Part shown: one piece after another, positions 34,201-44,093 of the stretch
Position numbering within the stretch: the first letter of the stretch is position 1
Layout of the letters: every line of letters starts with the position of its first letter
Assembly: GCA_027625915.1 (NCBI GenBank)
Contig: JANTQA010000012.1
Coordinates: 8,082,501-8,146,500 of the forward strand
Reading direction: 5' to 3'
DNA: 64,000 bases
DNA from: Anaeramoeba flamelloides
Lineage: Eukaryota > Metamonada > Anaeramoebidae
Position numbers and translations under genes: made by a program
The notes under the pieces: model-generated
Database searches by the model: none
What the model was told of the DNA's origin: nothing
What the model saw: the letters and a program-made list of their open reading frames with translations, nothing else

Positions 34201-37200
34201 TTTATTTTTTGAAAAATCTACCTTTTTTTTTTTTTTTTTTGGTTATTGATAAATATCAATAAATTGTTTATATCTCATCAAGTAGAAAATTTTCCCTATA
34301 ATTTTATATTTAATTCATTTCAATTTACAATCATTAATTTTTCAAATTCTTTGAATGTTTTGAAAACCAAATACAGAATAAGAATTGTTTCAGTTTGATC
34401 TGTAAAACAGTAAATATCCCAAACGAATCAAGATAGATCAGAATAAATGGAAAAAAAAAAAAATGAATAAAAATATCAAATCAAAAGTAAATAATCAACA
34501 TACCAATTTGGATACACCCTTCTGGAGATTTGGAATATTTCGATTTTAGTAAGTGTTTAAATGATTTTTTCAAATCAATTTCAGTCCCAAAACCACCCTT
34601 TTCATAAATTACAGATAAACTGAGATGCGCATCATCACATCCACGTAAAACAGCAAGTTTATAATATTCAACAGCTTTTTTATAATCTTTTGTACACCCA
34701 ATTCCTTGAAAATAAAAATGGCCTACCCTACAAAATAAATAAATAAAATTTATAAAAAAATAAATAATTAAAAAAAAATTCTTTTATTTAATTTTTAGAT
34801 ATTATTGATTTAAAAATAAAAAGTGAAAATATTTAATTGTGGTATTCCATTCTGGGCATGATTTATGCATTTTAAAATAATTTTACTTTTCCCACGATTT
34901 TAAAAAATATCGTCATAGTTCAATTAGATAAACTCTTATAAACACGTTGGTGAATCAGAATAATCATAAAAAGTTTAAATAAAAAAGGAAAATAAAAAAA
35001 AATTATTTTGCAAGTTTCAGAATTTAAATAAAATGATTTTTCAGAAAATGAACAAGAGCAAAACTGTCTTTGTGATAATACCGAATTACATATATGCCAT
35101 ACAATTAATGTATTGCCGGTGTTTATTTTTACATGCTATCAATAATAATAACAAGGCCATCTTCGTTGTTATGAGTAAAGATGTATTTCGCATTAACACC
35201 ATTTCAGTCCAAAGAACTTAAATATTTCGCCTATTAAAACAAAAAAAAAAAAAAAAATATCATAAATTTTTCTCGAGTAACCGTTGATCCATAAACCATT
35301 TTGTGTTTGAAATTAACATTTTAAAATAATAAAAAAAAAAGCACATCACTCCCAAGAAAAGTTCATATTATAAAAAAATAATCGATTACACCTTGGTTGG
35401 TAATATCAACAAATTTCTATATTTACAGTAGAATTATCAATATTAAAGTGTTTTAATTTTGTTTTTTTAATATTTTGAATCTTTTTTAGTTTGGTTATCT
35501 TTGCATTCGTAATTTGTTTTTAGATTGTGGGATTGTTGCTTAAATTTTCGGATTTGGGAAAAGGGTGAAGTAAAAAAAAATAATTTCATCAAAAATGTTC
35601 AAAAAAATACAAATTTTTTGTTTTTTAGGTAATTATTTTTACTAATATCTATTTGGATTTCAGATCAAAGAGTCAATTTTTTCCAACAATATACAAACAT
35701 ATTTCCATGTTTTGTGAAAAATAGTTAATTCTGAAAAACTAAATTGAAATTTTCTTTATCAATTCTTAAAGGATCGAGAAAGTCAAAATCAAAAAGTTGA
35801 TAAAACTTTTGAGTTAATTCATATTTGTTTTTATAATATGAATAAAGATTATATCTGAAAAAGTGTGTCAATTTTACTTTAGGTATATTTTGTGATAAAA
35901 AAAACACATTATGATTTTTTTAAAAATTAATTGTATTTGTTAATTATTTTCAAAAACATTAACAAGTAATTAGACTAAAAAAAATATTTCATAACATATT
36001 CTGTCATTTAAAAATATTGTAAAGTTTCTTGATTGTTTATAAAAGTTATAAAAGAGGATTTTAACTTTTTCAATAAAATTTAGTAATTTTTTTTTTTTTT
36101 ATTTTGAAGGAGGAAATTAGTTTCCTCTTACAGACGTTAGGTTTTCAAGAATTTAAAAGGATTGAGTAAAATCTTTGGTTTTTCTCTATTCTTTTGAATT
36201 CTTGAAAACCGCCGTTAGCTTTTTTTTAATTTGAGAAATATAAAGAAAATTTTTGAAAGGTTCTTTTTATTAAAAAAAAAAAAAAAAAAACGCCGTTAGC
36301 TTTTCCTGAATTCAAAAGAATTGAGTAAAATCAAAGATTGTTCTCTATTCTTTTGAATTTTGGAAAAGCTAGGCACTCTACGGCACTTAAGGTACTTGAA
36401 TGCACTTCCCTAATTTCTAAATTTTTGTTTAAGAAATTTAAATAAAGAATCACAATTTTCTTTATCATTGACCAATGACAATATGAATAATGATTTTTTA
36501 TTATTTTTATTATTTTTTTTCTTAATTTGAATTAATTCTTTAATCGAAAATTTTTGATTTTCTTATATAAGAATGAGCGTCGTTAGGTTTTTTTTAATTT
36601 AAAAAATGATCGATATCTTCATCCATTTCTAAATTGAAATATTTTTTGAATAAATTGCAAAATTTTGTTTTTATTGTATTTTTATGATAAAAATAAGAAT
36701 ATCTATGTCGGTAATTTGTGAAGTTTCTAAGTTTTAATATGGGTAGTAGAACAAAATTTAGTAATTTTGAAAACTCATTTTGAATAATCAAAAATTCCAA
36801 ACTATTAGTCACACTTGATAGGTGCCTAACTTTGTATAAATTAATTTAATTTCCAATTTGAAGCTAAACCCTGAAAAAAGAATTGACTATAAAAATAAAA
36901 AATAAAAAATAAAAAAAGTACGTAAGTTGTCTAAAAAGGTATATGTTATATATCTGATTAATATAAATTCTATTTCAATAATAAATTTCAACAAAATTTG
37001 GAAACATTGATAATAAGATAATAATGAACAAAAACTAATTTCTTTTACAGTGTATTTCCAGTTAAGGGGGGATCCACCTCTTGTCCCATTTCACATCTCT
37101 TACAAGAAAATCAATTTGCTTTCAATCACAGAGACTTACAATGTTCTCATTTATAATAATTTCAATGATAAATATTTTTCAGATGGGTTAATTTTATATA

Positions 37201-40200
37201 AACCATTTTCCAGTCAAAGTGGCCGAGTTGTAGTGAGTGAATTGCATGTGTTTAAACGGTTTGAATGGATATTCGAAGAAAAAAATTATTTCGGAAATTC
37301 CCAAATTGAAATCATTTTTTCACATTTTTCCTTTTTTTTTGATTTTTTTTTGAAACGTAATTCATTTATAAATTTTTTTTTATCGCAAGATCAATAGTAA
37401 CTTGGTAAAAACCTGTTATTCTAATGTTATTGAAATAAAGTAAAAATGATTGTAGAGAAATCATTTCGATTTCTATTGGAATTTGATTTTGATTTTCAAT
37501 TGAAGATCAAAATGAACCTTGTTGTTTTTCTCAATATTCCCATAAGTATTTGGGTTTTTCAATTATTAAGAAAATCTATTGTTTTATTAGTTTTATTTCA
37601 GGTAGATATCAACTATTTTTTGGATGTTTATTATTCTACTTATTTCTTATTTTATTATCAAAGCTCATTTATAAAAATTATTTGATATTTGAAAACAATG
37701 TTTTTTTTTGGATAAACCTTTGACTGAAACAAAGTTTATTTTTAACAATTCCTTTAATTCGATTTCTGTTAATTGTGAAGTTAATGAGTTGTAAATTTTA
37801 TTTTTTGAAGTTGAAAAAAAGAATTTTTTCATCTTTCTTTTTAAGTGTCTAATACCAATTAAAAAAAAAATTAACATGTGCATAGTATGTACAATCGATT
37901 CCTAAAAATCAGCACTGAAAAAACAAAGACATTTTTAGAAAAAAATTATAATAGAATTACAGTCAATTACACGTTGAAATCAACTTTACTATAAATTATA
38001 ATTTTAAATACACGTATTGTAAGCTTAATTTCAAAAAAGGGGCAGATTTTTAATCAGAAAAAAAATTGTTTAATTGTTTTTTTTTGAATAATAATAATTT
38101 TACTAAAGTGTTTAGAGATAATAAGAAATATAGATTAATAAAAAAAAATATAGTATAATCATTTTTATTTTTTGAAAGACAAATGAAAAAAGAATTAAAT
38201 AATATTAAAAAAAAAGTTTGCCCCTAATTTTGAAATTTGGATTAATTTCTGGGGTTTCAGTCTTTATCGATTTTTGAGTTTTGATAATTTTTTTTTTCAT
38301 TTTTTTTTGATTTTTGAAATGAGTTATTTTTTAATCTAAAGAATATTACAAAAACATAATATTATCTCATATAAAGTATTACAAAACAATCACAAATTGA
38401 ACTCAACTGAATTAAATTGGTTTTATAATTGAAGAAAATAATTCGCTTTAAATTAAATAAATTTAAATATTTGAAAATATAAAACAAGAAAAGATTGAAT
38501 TTTTGAAATTGGAATTTTTGGAATTGAGATTTCTTTTACACTTTTTTTTTTAAAATTTGAATGATTGCTGTTTGGGATCCTTTGTATTTTTTTTTAAATT
38601 GGTTTTTTTGCCATTTAAATTCTCTGGACTAATGGATTTTTGTAATTGGGGATGGTGTAAATATTTTGGTTCATTACATTGTAATATTGAGAATCTTTTT
38701 ACTTTTTTTTTTGTTAATTGGAAGTTTTGTATTCAAATATACTGTAATTTTTTTTTGTTTTTTACATTTTTGTAATTGAAGATCCTATGAAATTCTTTTT
38801 TTAAAAAAATTTAATTTTAAATATTAAAATGTTTTAAATCCTTACTTTATTTCTTTTAATTGTTTAAACTAAAAGAATTCTATTTTTACATTATCAATTT
38901 TAGGGAGTAAGTCACTTCTTGGGTATGAAGCAAATTCATGGTGAGTGGCTATACCCTCAAACTAAATTAAATACTATTATTTTCCAAATAAAAAATGAAA
39001 ATTTTTAGTTCACATTCCAAAATATTTTTCTAGTTGATAAGTTGATTGAAAACCCAGAGATCTTGACAACATCATTTAGAAATGATATTTTTCGGCAATA
39101 AAGTAAACTTCCTTAGTGATACTCTAAGATAAAATTTTTACTCTGCTAATTTGATTGTAGCAGTAATAATTAATATTCATTTTGGAAATTGAAAAAAAAA
39201 TTTTCATTTATTATTTGGAAAATAACAGTAATATTAATTTAATTGAATAATAAGTAAGTTTATCAAATAGTATTGGAAAATGGATAAAGCGAAATTAAAA
39301 AAGGGACGGTGTATAAAACTGGGAGTTTCCAGCTTAGGTATTGGTAATTTTTTGAAGATCAAATATTCTCAGAAAAAAATTTCACAAAGATTAAGTAACC
39401 CTTAAATTGAAAAAGAAAAACTTTGATAAAAAAAAAAAGTTTTTTAAAGCCACTAGAAGCGATAGGATAAATTAGGGAAGACTGAAGCAAATTCAAACCA
39501 TGGGTATTTTTGTTCAGAAATATATCACGTTAAAAGCGGAAGGAAAAAAAAATATTTTTGTAAAAAAGTTGCTTTTTTCAAAAACAAAAAGGTAAATGAA
39601 CATTAAAAATTTGATGCAAGCATATTTGGTTGATAAAGAGTATAATAAAAAAGAAAAAGAAAAAGAAAAGAAACTCACATCAAGGAGGAGTCTGAGTGAC
39701 CTAAATCAGATCCCATTTTCCAGTATTTGAGTGCAAGAGGGAAGTCTAATTTTATTTTAAATTTGGAATATTCGGTGTAAATCGCAGCAAGCTTAAATAT
39801 GGCCGTGAAATGCTTCTTGTCTGCTGCCATCTTTAACAAATCAAGAGACACTGAGTATTCGTTGTTGTGCTCATAAAAGGCAGCTTTTAAAACAAGAGAA
39901 TGTGGATCGATGTGGCCTTTGTATTTTGAAAAAATTAACAACGGCCATTTTATTGGGTTCTTTTTGATCAACATTATCATAAAGATCCCGTTTGTGTCAA
40001 AAATTGTTCGAGATTTTTTCACGTCAATTGGACCAAATAGGATCCCACAAACTATAGGCTCCGATCCCTTCAAACCGACAGACAAATGGTTTTCTCCTTG
40101 ATCAACTTGGATCGCCTCTTTTGTTGTTCCCGGCGGTATTGGGAAAGTTATTATGGTTTGGTTGGTTTCATCTGTGAGTTGATATTCAAATTGGTGTAAT

Positions 40201-40238
40201 TTGACAGTTGGTTTATAAATTTTTTCTTTATTGCTCAT
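31255..40238 (-). CDS. CS (p23/NudC-like) plus Sel1-repeat protein with C-terminal membrane anchor, 3 exons
   Basis: Exons 40238-39679, 34727-34504 and 31706-31255 join in phase to 411 residues. Residues about 10-105 form a CS domain of the NudC type: FPIPPGTT, NHLSVGLKG, EPIVCGILFGPID and KKNPIKWPLLI follow the family order. Sel1-like helical repeats fill about 110-300, for example MVGHFYFQGIGCTKDYKKA and IAKIYANGKGVEKNI; both introns interrupt repeats and the repeat register is restored by splicing. A charged, Glu/Lys/Ser-rich linker leads to one hydrophobic segment (about 376-395) and a short Asn/Lys tail, a tail-anchor arrangement. CS domains bind HSP90 or clients, and Sel1 repeats scaffold complexes such as ER degradation. 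A membrane-bound co-chaperone or adaptor is a reasonable inference. Introns are 4951 and 2797 bp. Confidence 0.9.
31707..34503 (-). other. Intron 2 of the CS-Sel1 gene (2.8 kb)
   Basis: Donor GTATGT and acceptor ACTATAG. It holds a TA-rich region with repeated GCGTTATAAATTTG (about 32350 and 32406) and TATTGGTGTTA (about 32221 and 32383), and an inverted-repeat element at 32649-33243. A T/F-rich frame at 32682-32936 lies in that element and is not called. Confidence 0.85.
32649..33243. mobile_element. Inverted-repeat element J (about 595 bp)
   Basis: The left end TTTTTCAAAAATTTTGACTC pairs with the right end GAGTCACAATTTTTGAAATG. A third, internal copy of the end (TTTCAAAAATTGTGACTTAC) sits at about 33042-33067 in left-end orientation, so two insertions or an internal duplication may be present. 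A similar end occurs at 45303-45325. No transposase frame. Confidence 0.6.
36135..36378. repeat. Hairpin-array D3 (three tandem modules)
   Basis: Three head-to-tail hairpins each open CGTTAG: at 36135 (GTTTTCAAGAATTTAAAAGG stem), about 36212 (TTTTTTTTAATTTGAGAAAT stem) and about 36294 (CTTTTCCTGAATTCAAAAGA stem). The last closes GAAAAGCTAG, followed by GCACTCTACGGCACTT. Modules with different stem sequences alternate between identical borders. Confidence 0.75.
36400..36840 (-). pseudogene. Fossil LINE-like C-terminal frame, interrupted by a hairpin border
   Basis: The minus strand encodes a Phe/Leu/Lys-rich stretch ending CNLFKKYFNLEMDEDIDHFL (36598 upward), the kind of C-x-x-E-D-x-x-H-F-L run that precedes L-W-x-C-P in non-LTR reverse transcriptase tails. 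After a CGTTAGGTTTTTTTT border at about 36573, a second stretch (KKSLFILSLVNDKEN) resembles the downstream part of the 20.1-kb fragment (SSYLLALVGNKF). Several stops separate the pieces. Too decayed for a firm family call. Confidence 0.35.
37051..37160. other. Unexplained GC-richer patch inside an intron
   Basis: Starts after TTTTACAG and encodes, on the plus strand, an open stretch including LRGDPPLVPFHISYKKINLL; it runs into element C. Base complexity is clearly higher than its intron. It could be a relic exon, a processed fragment or element DNA. Confidence 0.3.
37201..37736. mobile_element. Element C family, copy 4 (536 bp)
   Basis: TA-flanked (37199-37200 and 37737-37738), with ends AACCATTTTCCAGTCAAAGT and, reversed, AACTTTGTTTCAGTCAAAGG. 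It is colinear with 51989-52529, including GAAAATCTATTGTTTTATTA and TTTATTATTCTACTTATTTC. Phe/Leu-rich frames inside are not conserved between copies. It lies antisense-neutral within intron 1 of the CS-Sel1 gene. Confidence 0.8.
38020..38244. mobile_element. Element H, short copy (about 225 bp)
   Basis: Ends TAAGCTTAATTTCAAAAAAG (then GGGCA) and, reversed, TTAATCCAAATTTCAAAATT (then AGGGGCA). The longer relative at 42207-42792 has ends with GTGGGGCA. Both abut a copy of repeat G. Confidence 0.6.
38245..38960. repeat. Dispersed repeat G, copy 1
   Basis: Colinear with 42935-43390: landmarks are GAAATGAGTTATTTTT, CTCAACTGAATTAAATTG, GAAAAGATTGAATTTTTGAA and GGGTATG near the right end. No coding frame and no clear terminal repeats. 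Confidence 0.55.
38962..39246. mobile_element. Inverted-repeat element K (about 285 bp)
   Basis: Arms of about 60 bp: the left holds TTATTTTCCAAATAAAAAAT and the right its inverted counterpart ATTTATTATTTGGAAAATAA, continuing through ATTCCAAAAT / CATTTTGGAAAT. A MITE-sized palindrome with a unique centre. Confidence 0.6.
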
Positions 40239-42030
40239 GTTCAACCTTGCAATTCAATAAAAATTGGGTTTTGGTTAAAAGGTTGATTCTTGAAAAAATA
40301 AATTTGAATTTGTTGATTTTAATTTCTGGTTTGTCAAGTAGTTTCGAAGTAAGAACCTAACAATAATCAAAAACAACTCCGTAAAGAATTTAAATGAGAA
40401 CTTGATTGTCTAGGAAGAGTGAACAACTTTTAATAAATATTCAATTATTTTGAAATTAAGGACTAACTTTTTAAATTTTTCACAATGAAATAATGTATAA
40501 GAAAACCCTTTGAAGAGTTTTGTTATCCCAGTAATATTATAAAGCTGAGAAATTTCTTTGAGAAAAAATGAGAAATTTAAAACAATTTTTACCTTGAAAG
40601 ATCATGTCAAAATTTGTTTTTAATATTTTAGAATTTCCATTTCAACTTTATGAACTCACAGTAATTCCTATGGCTGTTCTACATATTTTTTAAATTTTCT
40701 TTTACAAGTTTGAAATGTTCTCAAATTTGAACTTGCACTTGAAAATCCCCAAAAGCCCTTTTTTTGCAATTATTTTTTTTTATTATTGTCAATTTCCTCT
40801 TCATTGAAAAAGAAAGAAAAAAAGTTTGTGTGAAAAGGTAAAGATGACAAAAAATGTTTTTTTTTTTTTTTGTCCAATTTCTTCAGAATGAAAATTCTTT
40901 TTGAGAAGTAAAAGTAAAATAGTATAATAACTCAACACTCTCAAGGGTGGGAACGGAGTCCTTGATAAGGTTGTACAAACTTTTGTAGGTATATATTATT
41001 TTTGAAAAATAAATCAACTTTTTTGAGTGAATTCCTTCAAAAAACCCTTTTTAGCCATTTGGCAAATACCATTGCTTTTTGGAAAAATAAATCCAATTAA
41101 AGGATAAATTTTTCTGCAAGATCTATAAAATTACTATATGTTGTTATCCAATGTTAATCACAGCAGTTTCATCATTCTAATTTCTTTAATAAAACTGTTT
41201 ACTTCAAAGAAAGTTTCAAAAAGAAACTATTTTTTTAGTTTTTCAAATTTAAATCAAAATGAGTATTAATTGAAAGGCGAATTAAATTGAGAAAATATTG
41301 TTAAACTTTTATCAAATTTATATTTAAATAATCAATTATATTTCAATCGGTTTTTATTTGTTGAGATGATAATTGTTTATTAATAATTGAAAATAATTAG
41401 AAAATATTTTTTTTACAAAATACAAGACTTTTCAATATAAAATTAGAAAATATTTTGCACATCATTTCCAAGAAATAACTTAATTGTTAATAAAACACTA
41501 TGTTATGTTTTTTGTTTTATATCAGAAACTTGTGAAATAAGAATTTCAAAAAATGACTTCAAATTAATAAATTGATCAGATTATGATAACTATTCCTTTC
41601 ATAATAAAAGTATATAAAAAAAATATACTTTGACCAGTTTTTATAATAATTTGGTTTAAAAATAATGAACTATTCATAAAAAATTCTGAATTATTTTTTA
41701 ATTTTTTATTAAATAAAGTAAAATTCAACTTTATAAAATATTTTGTATATCTTTTTTTAAATTAAATATTATGCACTATCTCATGATAATTAGAATTTAA
41801 AGATAAAATTAAGGTAATAATAGGAGCAAATGAAAGATAAATTAGATTCTTTGACACGTTCTTGAATTTTACATAATTTTTTTGTAAAAAAAAATAGAAA
41901 AAAATAAATAAATGAAAACAATTGTATTTTAAATATTTTCTTTTGAGATAATAAAAATCATCCCAGTTTGTATTTTGTTTCAGTTTTTTTTTTTTATTAT
42001 AATAATTATTGAAAAAAATATTATAATCCA
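40239..42030. other. Intergenic upstream of the CS-Sel1 gene
   Basis: No gene seen. A 102-codon minus frame (41762-42070) reads through AT-rich sequence into the MITE end and is not called. The promoter of the minus-strand gene should lie near 40240-40500. Confidence 0.4.
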
Positions 42031-42206
42031 CACCCCCAACCAGTTTCACTTTTAAGGCGCAAACTTTCAACGAATTTTAAGCACAATTAAAATCTCAAAT
42101 TAAAGGTCGAGTTATTATAATGAAAGTTTTTTTTCTGAAATGTAAAAAAAAAATAGTAATTTTTATGAGTACCTAACACCAATTAAAAGCCAACCAGCCT
42201 ATGATG

Positions 42207-42792
42207 TAAGGCATTTCCAAAAAAGTGGGGCATTTTTTTTTATATTTCATAAAAAATAATCTTTTTTAGTGATGGTAATCATTAATCAACTATACCAAAT
42301 TAAGTTTAATATTTATACCGATTAAGTCAACCACTTATGTATTTAATTCAAAGAATGTTAGTTGAAATATTCCCAAAAAATGAAAAAAAAAAAATAGCAC
42401 TTTTTTTGGTTAAAGCAATGTACGACCAATTTCAATAAAAAACCGGAAATATGGAAAGGGAACAAATGATTTTTTAAACACAAAAACAGTTATATGTTTT
42501 TAATTATATTGTAAATTTTTTTGAGATTATACAATTTATGAAAATATTTTTTTCGATCAAAAAGAAAATAATAAACACCAATTTTCACCATAAAAAAATA
42601 TCAGATAAAATCGAGATCATAAATTTTAATATATTTTATTTCTGCAATACAATACTAAGAAACAAATTGGATTATTATCAAGAATCTATAAATGGTGGTT
42701 AATGATTTTATATATTTAAATCCTTTTTTGTAGAATGGGTTATATAAATATATTTTAAAATAAATTTGCCCCACATTCTTGGAAATAGCTTA
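42207..42792. mobile_element. Element H, long copy (about 586 bp)
   Basis: Ends TAAGGCATTTCCAAAAAAGT (then GGGGCA) and, reversed, TAAGCTATTTCCAAGAATGT (then GGGGCA). It is nested inside the split mariner-like MITE. No transposase frame. Confidence 0.65.
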
Positions 42793-42837
42793 TAACCGAT
42801 CTCCAAAAATCAACAACCAAAGACGATAAAATTTTTA

Positions 42838-42944
42838 GAAAAAGTGCCAAAGAGCGACACTCAATTTCCTATTAGAATGGTTATGAATTACAATTTTGAA
42901 AACAACTATGTCCGTTTTGAAGTGTCTCTCTTTGGCCCTTTTTG
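42838..42944. repeat. Small inverted repeat with CCAAAGAG arms
   Basis: AAAAAGTGCCAAAGAGCGAC at the left pairs with GTCTCTCTTTGGCCCTTTTT at the right, giving a loop of about 50 bases. Adjacent to the long H copy. Confidence 0.5.
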
Positions 42945-43390
42945 AGATCCCCGTGATTTTTTTTTTCTTTTTTTTCATTTTTCAAATGAGTTATTTTTAT
43001 CATAAGAATATAACATAATCCTTACTTGGTCAAATTAATAGGGTTACTAAATAAACATAAATCAGATTAAATCGAATTAAATTGATTGCGAACTTCAAGA
43101 AAGCAATTTTTTTAAATTAAAGAGAAATTTAACTATTCGGAAATAGAAAAGGAGAAAAGATGAATTTTTTTTTTAAATTTTGATTTTTTGAAATTGAGAA
43201 CCCATTTCAAACTTGAATTTTTTTAAATTTGAATTTTTGCTAAAGATGATCTAATGAAATTTTTTTTTTGTTATTTGAATTTAGTCAACCAAAAGAAGGG
43301 TTATTTCACAATACCCTTTTAAGTCCTCAGATAACCCCTATGGGTATGGTTCAAAACCAAGGTAAATGAATAGACCCTTAAGGCTCAAAA
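42935..43390. repeat. Dispersed repeat G, copy 2
   Basis: Shorter and diverged relative of 38245-38960, in the same orientation (CAAATGAGTTATTTTT, ATCGAATTAAATTGATTG, GAGAAAAGATGAATTTTT, GGGTATGG). Confidence 0.5.
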
Positions 43391-44093
43391 TAAGGTTACG
43401 TGTACAATAAATTGTAAATCAAAATCTTAAAAAGGTGACTTAATTTGAGATTTTTTTGGAACTCAAACAATGTTGAAAGTTTGTGCCCTTAAAGTAAAAC
43501 TGGGTGTATTTTAACTTTTTTTAAGGTTATTTCGGCTTTTAAAACTGATTTGAAGGGTTCTTTTCACTCTTTTTTTATCAGTGAAGTTTCTGGGAAAAAA
43601 ATTTAAAATTGTGAAATATGAGTATTGTTAATTCGAAAATAAGACAAACAAAATGTTGATTTAACTTTCCAAATTAAAATAAAAAAAACAGAAAAAAAGT
43701 TAATAAAACATCAAAGTATAGAATTCTAAAAGGCAACCCAAATTATGTAATACATTACGAATTGAATAATTGACTTTTCCTTAACTTTATCAACCATATG
43801 GAAAAGTTGAAGGAAAATTTTGTAACATTTTTTTTCAATAAAGTAACGAAGAGATTTGTCTTTCAGAAAAGTTAAAGTTCCTGTCTTTTGTTCAAATATC
43901 TATTTTTAATAAATTCGAGTTTTAAAAAATAAAAATTTAGAAATGGGGTTAAGCCCAATCATTAACCAATACCTTCGTTTAATTGAATTAAAATAAAATT
44001 TAACACACAATTTGAAATTGTCTTTTGATAGGAAAAAAACAAATCATTTTTCTTAATTCTCAGAACTTTTTTTGTCAAGTTTTTTGGAATCAA

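Larger units (their letters stand above)
34728..39678 (-). other. Intron 1 of the CS-Sel1 gene (4.95 kb)
   Basis: Donor GTGAGT and acceptor TTTGTAG. The Sel1 repeat is continuous across the join, so no exon is skipped. It is packed with repeats: hairpin array D3 (36135-36378), LINE-like fossil (36400-36840), element C (37201-37736), element H (38020-38244), repeat G (38245-38960) and element K (38962-39246). Two GC-richer patches (35040-35220 and 37051-37160) are unexplained. Confidence 0.85.
42031..43506. mobile_element. Mariner-like MITE split by nested insertions
   Basis: The left arm (42031-42104: CAGTTTCACTTTTAAGGCGC, then CAAACTTTCAACG and AATCTCAAATTAA) and the right arm (about 43435-43506, reversed CAGTTTTACTTTAAGGGCAC) belong to the family at 30648-30845. 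About 1.3 kb of foreign repeat sequence, including elements H and G, separates them. TA follows the right end (43507-43508). Confidence 0.65.
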
